A stretch of 51,790 nucleotides of DNA from an uncultured Desulfovibrio sp. (GTDB taxonomy: Bacteria; Desulfobacterota; Desulfovibrionia; Desulfovibrionales; Desulfovibrionaceae). Made by a program: the position numbers and the translations under genes. Location of the stretch: the NCBI GenBank assembly GCA_944327285.1, contig CALVHG010000012.1, positions 1 to 51,790 on the forward strand, read 5' to 3'. Position 1 is the stretch's first letter. The number at the start of each line of letters is the position of its first letter. A model generated the notes under the pieces. It had not been told where the DNA came from. It ran no database searches and was given only the letters and a program-made list of their open reading frames with translations. Of this stretch, positions 1 to 9,164 are shown piece by piece.

Positions 1-91
1 GCCCAAAGTGAGCGGAAAAACCGCGTTTTTTCCGCGAAACGACAGGCCGTATGGTTTGAAACGCGCAGCGTTTCAAAGTGAAAATGCTCTA
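1..91 (-). mobile_element. MITE-like palindromic element, copy 1 (cut by window start)
   Basis: This is the distal part of the 147-bp interspersed element, in reverse orientation. It begins at GCCCAAAGTGAGCGG, contains the conserved core CGAAACGACAGGCCGTATGG and ends in GCTCTA. The other half lies outside the window. It lies 3' of asd, beyond that gene's terminator hairpin. Confidence 0.85.
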
Positions 92-135
92 AAAGGAGCG
101 GCAAAGGCGCGGGGCGAGCGCCCGCGCCGCCGCTC

Positions 136-179
136 TGAAAAGACGCGGCACGGGCGCTCGCGAAAAAGTCCCGTGCCGC
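136..179 (-). terminator. asd transcription terminator
   Basis: Read on the minus strand just after the asd stop codon, a perfect 10-bp stem (GCGGCACGGG at 145-154 with CCCGTGCCGC at 170-179) is followed by GTCTTTTC. The position, 8 bases past the stop codon, and the short T tract fit an intrinsic terminator. Confidence 0.6.
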
Positions 180-186
180 ACAATTC

Positions 187-1230
187 TTACATGAAGACGT
201 TACGATTCTTCACGCCCAGCAGATCGCGGCGAATCAGTTCTTCCGCAATCTGAACGGCGTTGAGGGCCGCGCCCTTGCGGATATTGTCGGCCACAATCCA
301 GAGATTCAGACCGTTTTCAATGCTTTCGTCCTCGCGGATACGGCCCACAAAGGCGTCGTCGGTGCCGGCCGCATACAGGGGCATGGGGTACATTTTTTCC
401 CGCGGATTGTCGAAAACCTTCACGCCGGGAGCCTGCGACAGCAGCACGCGGCATTCCTTGGCGGTCATCTTCCGCTCGGTTTCCACGTTCACCGATTCGG
501 CATGCCCGTAGAAAACAGGCACGCGGGCGCAGGTAGCCGTCACGCGCACGCTGTCGTCGCCAAGAATCTTCTTGGTTTCATTGACCATCTTCATCTCTTC
601 CTTGGTGTAGTCATTTTCAAGGAAGACATCGATATGGGGCAGGATATTGAAGGCGATCTGATAAGGATAGGTTTTGCACTCCGGATCGCGCAGATTGAAG
701 ACGTCGCGGGTCTGGCGCTCCAGCTCCTCAATGCCCTTCTGCCCGGTGCCGGAAACGGCCTGATAGGTGGAAACCACAATGCGCTTGATGCCCACGGCAT
801 CATAAATGGGCTTGAGGGCCACAATCATCTGAATAGTGGAGCAGTTGGGGTTGGCGATGATGCCGTTGTGCTCCGCCAGAGCCTGCGGATTGACTTCCGG
901 GACAACCAGCGGGCAGCGCTCGTCCATGCGCCAGGCCGCGGAATTGTCCACCACAACGCAACCGGCATGGGCCGCATGCGGGGCGAACTGCAGCGAAGTG
1001 CTGCCGCCGGCGGAAAAAATGGCAATATCGATGCCGTCAAAAACATCTTCTTTCAGTTCCTGCACCACAAGTTCGCCGTCGCCATACGGCACCTTGCTGC
1101 CGGCAGAGCGGGCGGACGCAAAAGCCCGCACTTCCGTGGCCGGGAAATTGCGTTCGTGCAGAGTCTTCAACATTTCGCGGCCCACGGCCCCGGTGGCGCC
1201 CACGACGGCGACGGTCAACGATTTGCTCAT
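187..1230 (-). CDS. asd: Aspartate-semialdehyde dehydrogenase
   Basis: NADPH-dependent reduction of aspartyl phosphate to aspartate semialdehyde, the branch point to lysine/diaminopimelate, threonine and methionine. The 347-residue protein has the N-terminal nucleotide-binding motif GATGAVGREM, the catalytic cysteine in NPNCST (Cys130) and the conserved VFYGHAESV segment of the family. The start at 1230 is chosen because AGGAG lies 8 bases upstream; the open frame continues 29 codons further without a better ribosome site. It is divergent from pyrK and followed by a terminator hairpin. Length and motifs are typical. Confidence 0.96.
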   Translation of the reverse strand: MSKSLTVAVVGATGAVGREMLKTLHERNFPATEVRAFASARSAGSKVPYGDGELVVQELKEDVFDGIDIAIFSAGGSTSLQFAPHAAHAGCVVVDNSAAWRMDERCPLVVPEVNPQALAEHNGIIANPNCSTIQMIVALKPIYDAVGIKRIVVSTYQAVSGTGQKGIEELERQTRDVFNLRDPECKTYPYQIAFNILPHIDVFLENDYTKEEMKMVNETKKILGDDSVRVTATCARVPVFYGHAESVNVETERKMTAKECRVLLSQAPGVKVFDNPREKMYPMPLYAAGTDDAFVGRIREDESIENGLNLWIVADNIRKGAALNAVQIAEELIRRDLLGVKNRNVFM

Positions 1231-1378
1231 CTTAGTTTCTCCTGAATCTTTACGCGCCGGGCTATGCCGAGGAAACACCATCCATTCTGCACCCTGCCGG
1301 CATGGCGCGGCAAGCAACTATATCCGGGCTTTTTCCAAAAGGGAAGGCGCAAAAATGGGGAGCAGCGGGCATATGCTG

Positions 1379-1407
1379 TTGACCCACGGGGAAAGTGTCT
1401 TTATACC
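1379..1407 (+). promoter_or_regulatory. pyrK promoter, predicted leaderless
   Basis: TTGACC at 1379-1384, a 17-base spacer, and TATACC at 1402-1407 form a sigma70-type promoter. The expected start of transcription (about 1413-1415) falls within a few bases of the pyrK ATG at 1416, which has no Shine-Dalgarno sequence. Confidence 0.55.
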
Positions 1408-1415
1408 TCTGTATT

Positions 1416-2228
1416 ATGTCTACGCCTCCCTCTTCATCGCTGTTGACGGTTCTGGATCTTGTGCCGTTCGGTCAGACCGGCGGCGAATCCCGCTATTTTG
1501 CCCTGCGCATCTCCAGACCCGACTGGGAAAACTGGCGTCCCGGCCAGTTTGTCATGCTGCGCCCCCTGTCCTTCGGGCTGGAAATGCCCTGGGCCCGCCC
1601 CTTTGGCATCTGCCACATGACGACCCGTCACATGATCTGCTTCTTTCAGGTCGTGGGGCGCGGCACTCGCCGCATGGCCGAACTCAAGGCCGGCGACAAG
1701 ATCCGCGTCTGGGGGCCGCTGGGCAACGGCTTTGCGGTAGAACCGGAAACGCCCACGCTCCTGCTGGCAGGCGGCATGGGCATCGTCCCCTTTGTGGGCT
1801 ATGTGGCGCGCCATCCCAACCCCTGGAACGTCTCCATGCTCTTCGGGCACCGCGATCCTCTGAGCTGCTATCCTGTGGACAGCATCAACGAGCATGTGAC
1901 GCTGGACACCCTGCAGGAAACCGTTCCCGGCGATCTGGACAATTTTATCTACACCCTGCAGGAACGCATCCGCGAATATGCGGAGCAGAAGGGGCTTGTG
2001 CTGGCCTGTGGGCCCCTGCCCTTCCTGAAAACCGTGCGTTCTCTGGCGCTGCAATATGGCGCGCGCACCCAGCTCTCGCTGGAAAACCGCATGGCCTGCG
2101 GCGTGGGCGCCTGCCTTGGCTGCGTGACCCGCACGACCAAGGAATGGCCCGTAAGCGAAAAACGCGAAGGACTGGTGCAGGTCTGCAATCACGGCCCCGT
2201 ATTCTGGGCCGAACAGATAGAACTCTAA
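1416..2228 (+). CDS. pyrK: Dihydroorotate dehydrogenase B, electron transfer subunit
   Basis: Iron-sulfur flavoprotein that passes electrons from the PyrD catalytic subunit to NAD+ in pyrimidine synthesis. The 270-residue protein has an FAD-binding barrel (ARPFGICH region), a nucleotide-binding segment LLLAGGMGIVPF and the C-terminal [2Fe-2S] cysteine cluster MACGVGACLGC followed by VCNHGPVF, which separates PyrK from generic ferredoxin reductases. The ATG at 1416 has no Shine-Dalgarno sequence and sits just downstream of a -10 box; a GTG at 1395 is in frame but lies upstream of that box. pyrD follows after 214 bases, as expected for the class 1B enzyme. Confidence 0.93.
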   Translation: MSTPPSSSLLTVLDLVPFGQTGGESRYFALRISRPDWENWRPGQFVMLRPLSFGLEMPWARPFGICHMTTRHMICFFQVVGRGTRRMAELKAGDKIRVWGPLGNGFAVEPETPTLLLAGGMGIVPFVGYVARHPNPWNVSMLFGHRDPLSCYPVDSINEHVTLDTLQETVPGDLDNFIYTLQERIREYAEQKGLVLACGPLPFLKTVRSLALQYGARTQLSLENRMACGVGACLGCVTRTTKEWPVSEKREGLVQVCNHGPVFWAEQIEL

Positions 2229-2355
2229 AGCAGACGGACATTCCGCTATCGGGAGCGGCGCCGCGTTTGCCAATCCTTCCGGCCCCAAAATCCCCGGAGC
2301 TCCGGCGCAGACATAGCGCACAGTCTGCGCCGCGCACGCCGCACAAAAAAAAGCC

Positions 2356-2384
2356 GGCGGAACGCCGTTGCGTACCGCCTTTTC
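2356..2384 (+). terminator. Possible attenuator between pyrK and pyrD
   Basis: Stem GGCGG-A-ACGC, loop CGTT, GCGT-A-CCGCC, followed by TTTTCT. It lies in the 214-base pyrK-pyrD gap, about 60 bases before the pyrD start. It could be a partial terminator that sets the subunit ratio. No PyrR-binding sequence was recognised. Confidence 0.4.
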
Positions 2385-2442
2385 TCCGCAATGCCCGACG
2401 CGCCTGCAAGGTGCGCCATATACCTTTTTTTCAGGAAACGTC

Positions 2443-3384
2443 ATGAACTCTTCGATGGATTTGTCGGTTGTGCTTGCCGGGCCACATCATACCCTGCGCC
2501 TCAAAAATCCCGTCATGACAGCGTCAGGCACCTTTGGTTACGGCGCGGAATTTGCGCCCTACGGCGATCTTACTCAGCTCGGCGGCATTGTCGTTAAGGG
2601 GCTCTCGCTCCAACCCCGCGAGGGCAACCCCTGCCCCCGCATTGCGGAAACTACCGGCGGCATGCTCAATGCCGTGGGCCTGCAAAATGACGGCGTGGAA
2701 ACCTTCTGCAAGCGCAAGCTGCCGCATCTGCCCTGGCGCGAACTGCCCGTAGTGGCGAATCTCTACGCCACCTCTCCCGAAGAATTCGGCGACCTGGCCG
2801 CGCGTCTGGATGAAGAAGAAGGCATTGCCGCGCTGGAGGTCAACGTCTCCTGCCCCAACGTCAAGGAAGGCGGCATTCTCTTCGGGCAGGACCCCGATCT
2901 TGCCGCGGCCGTCACTCGCGCCGTCCGCGACAAGGCCCCTCGCAAGCCTGTCATCGTCAAGCTCTCCCCCAATGTCACGGACATAACCCGCATGGCAAAG
3001 GCCGTCGAGGCCGCGGGGGCGGACATGATTTCCTGCATCAACACCCTTTCGGGCATGGCCGTTGACGTGGCTACTCGCCGCCCGCGGCTGGCCAACGTCA
3101 TTGGCGGTCTGTCCGGCCCGGCCATCAAGCCCGTGGCTCTGCGCTGCGTCTGGCAGACGGCCCGCGCCGTGTCTATTCCGGTCATCGGCATCGGCGGCAT
3201 TGTCTCCGCCGAAGACGTGCTGGAATTCATTCTCGTCGGCGCGCATGCCGTGCAGATCGGAACCGGCAACTTCCTCAGCCCCGACTGCGCGTTCAGCATC
3301 GTCAGCGAGCTTCCCGCCGCCTGCGCCCGTCTCGGCGTCTCCAGCCTGGAGGAATTGCGCGGCTCCCTGCGTCTGAAGGACTAG
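2443..3384 (+). CDS. pyrD: Dihydroorotate dehydrogenase, catalytic subunit (class 1B)
   Basis: Oxidises dihydroorotate to orotate with FMN. The 313-residue protein carries the class 1 signature VNVSCPNVK with the catalytic cysteine at residue 137 (class 2 enzymes have serine), and the FMN-phosphate region VIGIGGI...GAHAVQIGTGN. The ATG at 2443 has CAGGAAA upstream; an upstream in-frame GTG/ATG extension lacks a ribosome site. Its pairing with pyrK supports the NAD-linked class 1B enzyme. The next gene starts 7 bases after the stop. Confidence 0.95.
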   Translation: MNSSMDLSVVLAGPHHTLRLKNPVMTASGTFGYGAEFAPYGDLTQLGGIVVKGLSLQPREGNPCPRIAETTGGMLNAVGLQNDGVETFCKRKLPHLPWRELPVVANLYATSPEEFGDLAARLDEEEGIAALEVNVSCPNVKEGGILFGQDPDLAAAVTRAVRDKAPRKPVIVKLSPNVTDITRMAKAVEAAGADMISCINTLSGMAVDVATRRPRLANVIGGLSGPAIKPVALRCVWQTARAVSIPVIGIGGIVSAEDVLEFILVGAHAVQIGTGNFLSPDCAFSIVSELPAACARLGVSSLEELRGSLRLKD

Positions 3385-3391
3385 ATCGCCC

Positions 3392-4567
3392 ATGGACGAC
3401 AGACGGAATGTCGCAACCGTTACCGCAGACAACGCATTGCGCATTGTTGCGGTTCACGACGAAGCCTCGCTGGATAACTTTGTGGCCCTGCCCTGGGCCA
3501 TTCACGCCCGCCATCCTCTCTGGGTTCCTCCGCTGCGTTCTCAGGACAAGGCGCTGCTCACGCCCGGCAAACACCCCTTCTGGAACGCCGCCCGGCGCGA
3601 GCTTTTTCTTGCCATGCGCGGCAACGAAATTGCGGGCCGCATTGCGGCCATTGTGGACGACAACCACAATGCCTATGCCCGCGAGCGTTGCGGCGTTTTC
3701 GGTTTCTTTGAATGCCGCAACGATCGCCCCGCGGCGCATGCGCTCTTTGGCGCGGCCCGCGACTGGCTGGCCGGGCAGGGCATGGCCTTCATGCGCGGGC
3801 CCATCAATCCTTCTACCAACTACACCTGCGGCATGCTGGTAGACGGCTTCGACTGTCCTCCGGCTATTATGATGCCCTGGAATCCCCCCTATTATGCGGA
3901 ACTGGCGGAAAGCTGGCATTTGCGCAAGGAACAGGACCTCTTCGCGTATCTTATTGAACGCGAACGCCTCAACCTTCCGCAATGGCTGCGCGACGAAGTC
4001 GCCCGCATCAAGGCCGAGGGGCGCTTTACGCGCCGCAGCTCCAGCCGGGCGACCCTGGCTGAAGATATCCGCATCATGCTCGATCTCTACCGTGAATCCT
4101 GGGCCCAGAACTGGGGCTTTACGCCCCTGTCTCCGGCAGAGGCCGACGAGCTGGTCCGCGAACTGAAAACCTATCTGCAACCGGATTTCTTTGTTCTCTT
4201 TTTCCATCGAGGCATCCCGGCGGCCGGCATGGTGGCCCTGCCCGACTTCAATCCGCTGCTCAAACGCCTTAACGGCCGCATAGGCATTACCGCCCCCTGG
4301 CATTTCTGGAAGGCCCGCAAGGAAATGCGCGGGAGCTATCGCATTATTCTTTTCGGCATCAGACCGGAGTTTCGCCTCATGGGTCTGCCCCTGCTCCTGC
4401 TGGACTACATGCTGGAACAGGCGGCCGCGCACCCCGACTTCAAGAGCGTCGAAGGCTCCTGGGTGCTGGAAGACAATACCGCCATTGACGACCTGATCGA
4501 AGATTTTTCGGGTCGCATTACCAAGCGCTACCGTCTCTATCGCCGCGATATTACGGGACAAGCCTAG
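3392..4567 (+). CDS. GNAT-like acyltransferase-fold protein, function unknown
   Basis: A 391-residue soluble protein resembling the large GNAT-like family found in deltaproteobacteria and other anaerobes. The N-terminal part (about 15-140) reads as an acetyltransferase-like half with AGRIAAIVDD and a conserved MRGPINPSTNY stretch. The C-terminal half includes GIPAAGMVALPDFN, GIRPEFRLMGLPLLLLDYML and a closing ...YRLYRRDI that resembles an acetyl-CoA binding fold. Substrate unknown. It starts 7 bases after pyrD and 20 bases before the next gene, so it is probably co-transcribed; no link to pyrimidine synthesis is evident. Confidence 0.75.
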   Translation: MDDRRNVATVTADNALRIVAVHDEASLDNFVALPWAIHARHPLWVPPLRSQDKALLTPGKHPFWNAARRELFLAMRGNEIAGRIAAIVDDNHNAYARERCGVFGFFECRNDRPAAHALFGAARDWLAGQGMAFMRGPINPSTNYTCGMLVDGFDCPPAIMMPWNPPYYAELAESWHLRKEQDLFAYLIERERLNLPQWLRDEVARIKAEGRFTRRSSSRATLAEDIRIMLDLYRESWAQNWGFTPLSPAEADELVRELKTYLQPDFFVLFFHRGIPAAGMVALPDFNPLLKRLNGRIGITAPWHFWKARKEMRGSYRIILFGIRPEFRLMGLPLLLLDYMLEQAAAHPDFKSVEGSWVLEDNTAIDDLIEDFSGRITKRYRLYRRDITGQA

Positions 4568-4587
4568 CGCGAAACAAGGAGTGGCCC

Positions 4588-5697
4588 ATGGCGACGGCGA
4601 CTTTTCTCCCCAATGAGTTTCTGGATACTCTCACAACACGCATGGCCCATCTCCGCGATGCCTCCATTCTTGTCACCGGCGGCACGGGCTTTGTCGGCCG
4701 TCATCTGGTTCCCCTGCTGTTGCGGGCCGGAGCTCATGTAAGCTGCTTCGTGCGCCCCAATTCCGATACCAGCCGCCTCCCCGAACAAGTGACGCTCATT
4801 CGCGGCGACATCATGAGCGGCAACGGACTTGCCCAGGCTATGAGCGACCGCGATATTGTCATCCATATGGCTGCGGTTCTGTTCAGCGGCGATTGGCGGG
4901 ACTACCTGCGCGGCAATGCCGGAGCCGCCGAATCCATCGCCGGAGCCTGGCGGCTTCTGGACAGAGCCAACCATGCTCCTAAAAAACTGATTTTTGTTTC
5001 CAGCCTCTCCGCCTCCGGCCCAAGCGCTCTGGCGCCGGGTAAAACCGATGTTGACGCCGAAGACGGTCTGGATCGCCCTGTTTCGGCCTACGGCTGGTCG
5101 AAGCTCTTTGCCGAGCATATTCTTTACCGCGCCGCCGGGAAGCGCCTTGTCGTTCTGCGGCCTCCCATCATCTACGGCAGCGGCGACCGCGGCCTGCTGC
5201 CCCTCTTCAAAAGCATACATCGAGGATTCGCGGTGCTGCCCGGACGCAATCGCGCCTTTCCCGTGTCCGCCGTTCACGTGGTGGATGCGGCGCAGGCCAT
5301 CATGCTCTGCTGCCGCCCCGATGCCGGCGGCTGGTATCATATCAGCGACGGGCATGTGTATTCCATCGAACAGTTCTGCCGCGCCATGGGCAAGGCGCTG
5401 GGACGCAGCGGCGATAATCTGCGCGTCATCACCGTGCCTCTCTGGATGGCCGGGCTCAGCGCGCGACTGTGCAGCGTAAGCGCGCGTCTGTTGAGCGCGC
5501 TCCCCAGCTGCTGCGGCAAGCGCCATATAAGCGTTCCCAAGTGGAATGCCGACAAATTCCGCGAAGCCCGCGAGGACGGCTGGCTGTGCGACGACAGCCG
5601 CATTAAGGGAGAATTGGAATTCTTCCCCGTAGTCAACGAGCTGTCCGTCGGCATGGAAGAAGCCGTCAAGGGCTATCGCGCCGAGGGTCTTTTATGA
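4588..5697 (+). CDS. NAD-dependent epimerase/dehydratase family protein
   Basis: Extended short-chain dehydrogenase of 369 residues. It has the Rossmann motif ILVTGGTGFVGRHL near residues 27-40, the serine strand FVSSLSASG, and the catalytic tyrosine/lysine pair YGWSK. The C-terminal region has the ISDG...YSIEQF pattern of sterol-dehydrogenase/isomerase-like and sugar epimerase families. The substrate cannot be read from the sequence; lipid-linked sugars or polyisoprenoid-like substrates are possibilities. An AAGGAG site precedes the ATG, and the stop overlaps the next gene by 4 bases (ATGA). Confidence 0.85.
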   Translation: MATATFLPNEFLDTLTTRMAHLRDASILVTGGTGFVGRHLVPLLLRAGAHVSCFVRPNSDTSRLPEQVTLIRGDIMSGNGLAQAMSDRDIVIHMAAVLFSGDWRDYLRGNAGAAESIAGAWRLLDRANHAPKKLIFVSSLSASGPSALAPGKTDVDAEDGLDRPVSAYGWSKLFAEHILYRAAGKRLVVLRPPIIYGSGDRGLLPLFKSIHRGFAVLPGRNRAFPVSAVHVVDAAQAIMLCCRPDAGGWYHISDGHVYSIEQFCRAMGKALGRSGDNLRVITVPLWMAGLSARLCSVSARLLSALPSCCGKRHISVPKWNADKFREAREDGWLCDDSRIKGELEFFPVVNELSVGMEEAVKGYRAEGLL

Positions 5698-7676
5698 AAA
5701 TAACGATTCAGGAGCTCTCCAAATCGTTTGGCGGGCACGATATCTTCAACAATTTTTCCCTGGAAGTCGATTCCGGCGTCCGGCTCTGTGTCTGCGGTCC
5801 CAACGGCACGGGGAAATCTACGCTCCTGCGTCTGCTGGCCGGCGTGGATGCCCCGGACGGCGGGCGCGTCATCCTGCCGCGCGGCTGTCGTCTGGGCTAT
5901 GTGGAGCAGGAACTTTCCGAAGAAGCCCTGGAAACGCCGCTGCTGACCTACGTGCTGGACGTGCTGCATGACTGGAGCGACTTCTGGGCGCAGTGGGAAG
6001 AGGCCGCCTCCTCCGGCGATCAGACCCGCCTCGAACAGCTCATGCAGCGCCAGACAGAACTGGAAAGCGCCTACGGCTACAACCCGGAACACCGGGCCAA
6101 AGCGGTTCTTTCCGGCCTGGGATTCTCGGAAGAAAAATGGTATCGCAAGCTCGGCCAGCTCTCCGGCGGCTGGCGCGAACGCGCCAAGCTGGCCCGCGTC
6201 CTCACGGCCGGAGCCGACGTGCTGCTGCTTGACGAACCCACCAACCACCTTGATGTGGAAGCCGTGGAATGGCTGGAGTCCTTCCTCCTCGACTTCAAGG
6301 GAGCGCTGGTCTTTGTGGCGCATGACCGCGTGTTCATGGATACCGTGGGCACGCATGTGCTCTATCTCGGTCTCTCGCGCCCTGTCTTCCGCAAGGCTAC
6401 CTACAGTCAGTTCCTCGAATTGCAGGAAGAGTACAATGCGCAACGCGAACGGGAAGCCAAGGCCCTTCAGGACGAACTGAACCGCAAGATGGCCTTTGTG
6501 GAACGCTTTCGCGCCAAGGCTACCAAGGCACGGCAAGCCGGTTCCCGCCAGAAGATGGCAAAGAAACTCGAAAAGGAACTGGAAGATTACCGGCCGGAGC
6601 CGAAGCGCAAAGAGCTTAACTTCACCTGGCCCGAAGCCCCGCATTCCGAAAAGGTCGTGCTGGCCGCCGCGGACCTGGCCTTTCACTTTCCCGACGGCAA
6701 GACCATGTGGCCGCCGCTCACCTTCACCCTCTATCGCGGGCAGCGCGTGGCGCTGGTCGGCCACAACGGTTGCGGCAAGTCAACCCTCCTCAAGCTGCTT
6801 GCGGGCACGCTGGAGCGCTGCGGCGGTAATATCGTAGGCGGCTCGCAAGTCCGCATGGGCTACTATACCCAGCATCAGATGGATACCCTGCGGGCGGATA
6901 CCACCGTTCTGGGAGAAATTCGCCGTCTTTCCGATCCCCGCACCACAGAAGAAGAGCTGATGAGCGTTCTCGGCCTTTTTCTTCTTGGTCAGGAATATTT
7001 TGATCGTCAGGTGTCCAAACTTTCCGGCGGCGAAAAGGCCCGTCTTGTGCTGGCCAGCCTCTTTCTCAAACGCTGCAATTTTCTGCTGCTGGACGAACCG
7101 ACCAACCATCTTGACCTCGAAAGCCGCGAAGCCCTTGCGGCGGCGCTGGAAAAATTCGACGGAACTCTGCTCATGGTGGCCCACGACCGCTGGCTGCTCT
7201 CGCAGGTGGGCGCCGAGGCCTGGGCTCTGGACAGCGGCGGCATTACCGTCTACCCCGATTTTCAGCGTTACGACGAGGCGCGCCGGGCCGCTCTGGAAAA
7301 AGACGCGAGCCATGAAGGCGCTTCCCGGCAGGCAACCGCAGATAACGCGCGTTCCGGTTTATCCCGCGAAGAGCAAAAGCGTATCAAACGCGAGCAGGCC
7401 GAGCGCCGCAATGCGCTTTATAAAGAGCTAAAGCCCTTGCAGCAGCGCTATGCCGCCCTAGAAAAGAAGCTGGAAACGACCATGACCGAGCAGGCCGACG
7501 TGGAACAGCAACTGGCGGACCCCTCCGTTTATGCTGACGGCGCGCGCTCTACGGAACTGCTCAAGTCCTTTTCCGCATTGCGGGATGCCTGCGAACGCAT
7601 CATGGAAGACATGGCCGCTCTTGAGGAACAGATGGCCGCTATCGAGGCCAAACGGGCCGAGTGCGCAGGAGACTAA
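5694..7676 (+). CDS. ABC-F family ATP-binding protein (Uup/EttA-like)
   Basis: Soluble tandem ABC ATPase of 660 residues without membrane segments. ABC1 has Walker A GPNGTGKST (about 35-43), signature LSGGWRERAKLA and Walker B LLLDEPTNHLD. ABC2 has GHNGCGKST (about 356), LSGGEKARL and a second LLLDEPTNHLD. An interdomain charged helix (YSQFLELQEEYNAQRERE) and a C-terminal coiled coil rich in K/E/Q (about 560-655) are typical of Uup-like members. ABC-F proteins act on the ribosome; Uup types are also linked to DNA transposition and structure. The exact subfamily is uncertain. It is translationally coupled to the upstream gene. Confidence 0.9.
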   Translation: MKITIQELSKSFGGHDIFNNFSLEVDSGVRLCVCGPNGTGKSTLLRLLAGVDAPDGGRVILPRGCRLGYVEQELSEEALETPLLTYVLDVLHDWSDFWAQWEEAASSGDQTRLEQLMQRQTELESAYGYNPEHRAKAVLSGLGFSEEKWYRKLGQLSGGWRERAKLARVLTAGADVLLLDEPTNHLDVEAVEWLESFLLDFKGALVFVAHDRVFMDTVGTHVLYLGLSRPVFRKATYSQFLELQEEYNAQREREAKALQDELNRKMAFVERFRAKATKARQAGSRQKMAKKLEKELEDYRPEPKRKELNFTWPEAPHSEKVVLAAADLAFHFPDGKTMWPPLTFTLYRGQRVALVGHNGCGKSTLLKLLAGTLERCGGNIVGGSQVRMGYYTQHQMDTLRADTTVLGEIRRLSDPRTTEEELMSVLGLFLLGQEYFDRQVSKLSGGEKARLVLASLFLKRCNFLLLDEPTNHLDLESREALAAALEKFDGTLLMVAHDRWLLSQVGAEAWALDSGGITVYPDFQRYDEARRAALEKDASHEGASRQATADNARSGLSREEQKRIKREQAERRNALYKELKPLQQRYAALEKKLETTMTEQADVEQQLADPSVYADGARSTELLKSFSALRDACERIMEDMAALEEQMAAIEAKRAECAGD

Positions 7677-7677
7677 C

Positions 7678-8091
7678 ATGAAAAATATAGAAGTTGCCGT
7701 GGGTCTGCTCTGGCGTCGGGGGCGAGTCCTTGCCGCCCAGCGCCCGGAAGGCAAGGCGCACGAAGGCTACTGGGAATTCCCCGGCGGCAAGCTGGAACAG
7801 GGCGAAAGCCCGCAGGAAGCCCTGACGCGCGAGCTGGCGGAAGAGCTGGGCATTGGCGTGCGCGCCTGCCGTTTCTGGAAAGAGACCAGCCATGTTTATG
7901 AAAAGTACGGTATCCGCGTGCATCTGCATTTCTTTCATGTGACCGCGTTTGCAGGCGAACCCTGCGCCCGCGAGGGACAGAACATGCGCTGGGTGACGCC
8001 TGCCGAAGCGGCGGAACTCCCCCTGCTTCCGGCCGATATCGAACTGGTGGCCAGCCTGCCCCCCAACGGCCCTGAGGAGGAAGTCGCATGA
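7678..8091 (+). CDS. mutT: MutT-type Nudix hydrolase (8-oxo-dGTP diphosphatase)
   Basis: A 137-residue Nudix protein. The Nudix box is complete: G37, E43, then REL-EE-G at 51-58 (GX5EX7REUXEEXGU). The opening MKNIEVAVGLLWRRGRVLAAQRP and the WEFPGGKLE stretch match MutT/8-oxo-dGTP hydrolases. The start is placed at 7678 with GCAGGAG upstream and one base after the ABC-F stop; a longer open frame overlaps ABC-F. The stop overlaps the following ATG by four bases. Confidence 0.88.
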   Translation: MKNIEVAVGLLWRRGRVLAAQRPEGKAHEGYWEFPGGKLEQGESPQEALTRELAEELGIGVRACRFWKETSHVYEKYGIRVHLHFFHVTAFAGEPCAREGQNMRWVTPAEAAELPLLPADIELVASLPPNGPEEEVA

Positions 8092-9164
8092 ACGCCGAAA
8101 CCTGCGCGCGCCGCCGCGAAGCCCTGCGGGCCGCTCTCCGGCGCCGCGGTCTGGACGCGCTGCTCGTCAGCGCCGCTCCTAATCGCTACTATCTTTCCGG
8201 CTTCGAGCTGCACGATCCCCAGTTTAACGAAAGCGCCGGCCGCCTCGTCATCTGCGCTGACGGCCGGGACTGGCTGGCTACCGACGCCCGCTATACCGAC
8301 GCCGCGGCCCGCCTCTGGGACAAGGATCGCATTTTCCTCTATCGCGGCGACGGCGTTGCGGATTTGGCTCGTCTGCTGCGCTCCTGCGGCCTGCGTATCG
8401 GCTTTGAGGCCGCAAGCGTCAGCCATGCCTTTGCTCGTGCCCTGAGCCATGCCGCGCCCGGCCTGGCCCTGGAAGCCGCTGACGGGCTGGTAGAAGAATT
8501 GCGCGTCATCAAGGATGAAGATGAAATTGCCGCCCTGCGGGCGTCCTTCCAGCTCAATCATGCCATGCTCGACTGGGTGCGCGAGGCGCTTGTTCCCGGC
8601 CGCACCGAGCTGGAAGTCAGCTGGGACATTGAGCGCTATTTCCGCGAGCATGGAGCCTCGGAACTGGCCTTCGCCAATATCGTTGCGGTCGGCCCCAACG
8701 CCGCGCTGCCGCACGCTATTCCCGGCTCCGACCGCATCGGGGAAAACTGCCCTGTTCTGCTCGACATCGGCTGCCGCGTGCAGGATTACTGCTCGGATCA
8801 GACCCGTACCTTCTGGATAGGCGACGCGCCGACGGACGATTTCCGCCGCACGCTGGAGCAGGTGCAAGCCGCCCAGAAGGCCGCGCTTGCCGTTCTGCGG
8901 CCCGGCCTGCCCATGTGCGACGCCTATGCCGCCGCGCATCGCATCTTTGAAAAGGCGGGCGTTGCGGAGTTCTTCACCCACGGTCTGGGGCATGGCGTCG
9001 GCCTTGAAACCCACGAAGCCCCCAGTCTCAACCCGCGCCGCAGCGATCCCCTGCGCGCCGGTATGGTTGTCACCGTGGAACCCGGCCTCTACTATCCCCA
9101 ATGGGGCGGGGTGCGTTGGGAACACACGGCGCTCATTACGGAAGAGGGCGCAACGCTGTTCTAG
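8088..9164 (+). CDS. M24 family Xaa-Pro aminopeptidase
   Basis: Metallopeptidase of 358 residues with an N-terminal creatinase-like domain (about 1-130) and the C-terminal pita-bread domain. The five metal ligands are visible: LLDIG, CSDQTRTF, GLGHGVGL, VVTVEPGLY and VRWEHTALIT. This fits Xaa-Pro aminopeptidase/dipeptidase (PepP/PepQ type); which of the two cannot be decided. GAGGAGG precedes the ATG, which overlaps mutT. The TAG stop at 9162-9164 is formed by the terminal TAG of the adjoining MITE copy. Confidence 0.9.
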   Translation: MNAETCARRREALRAALRRRGLDALLVSAAPNRYYLSGFELHDPQFNESAGRLVICADGRDWLATDARYTDAAARLWDKDRIFLYRGDGVADLARLLRSCGLRIGFEAASVSHAFARALSHAAPGLALEAADGLVEELRVIKDEDEIAALRASFQLNHAMLDWVREALVPGRTELEVSWDIERYFREHGASELAFANIVAVGPNAALPHAIPGSDRIGENCPVLLDIGCRVQDYCSDQTRTFWIGDAPTDDFRRTLEQVQAAQKAALAVLRPGLPMCDAYAAAHRIFEKAGVAEFFTHGLGHGVGLETHEAPSLNPRRSDPLRAGMVVTVEPGLYYPQWGGVRWEHTALITEEGATLF

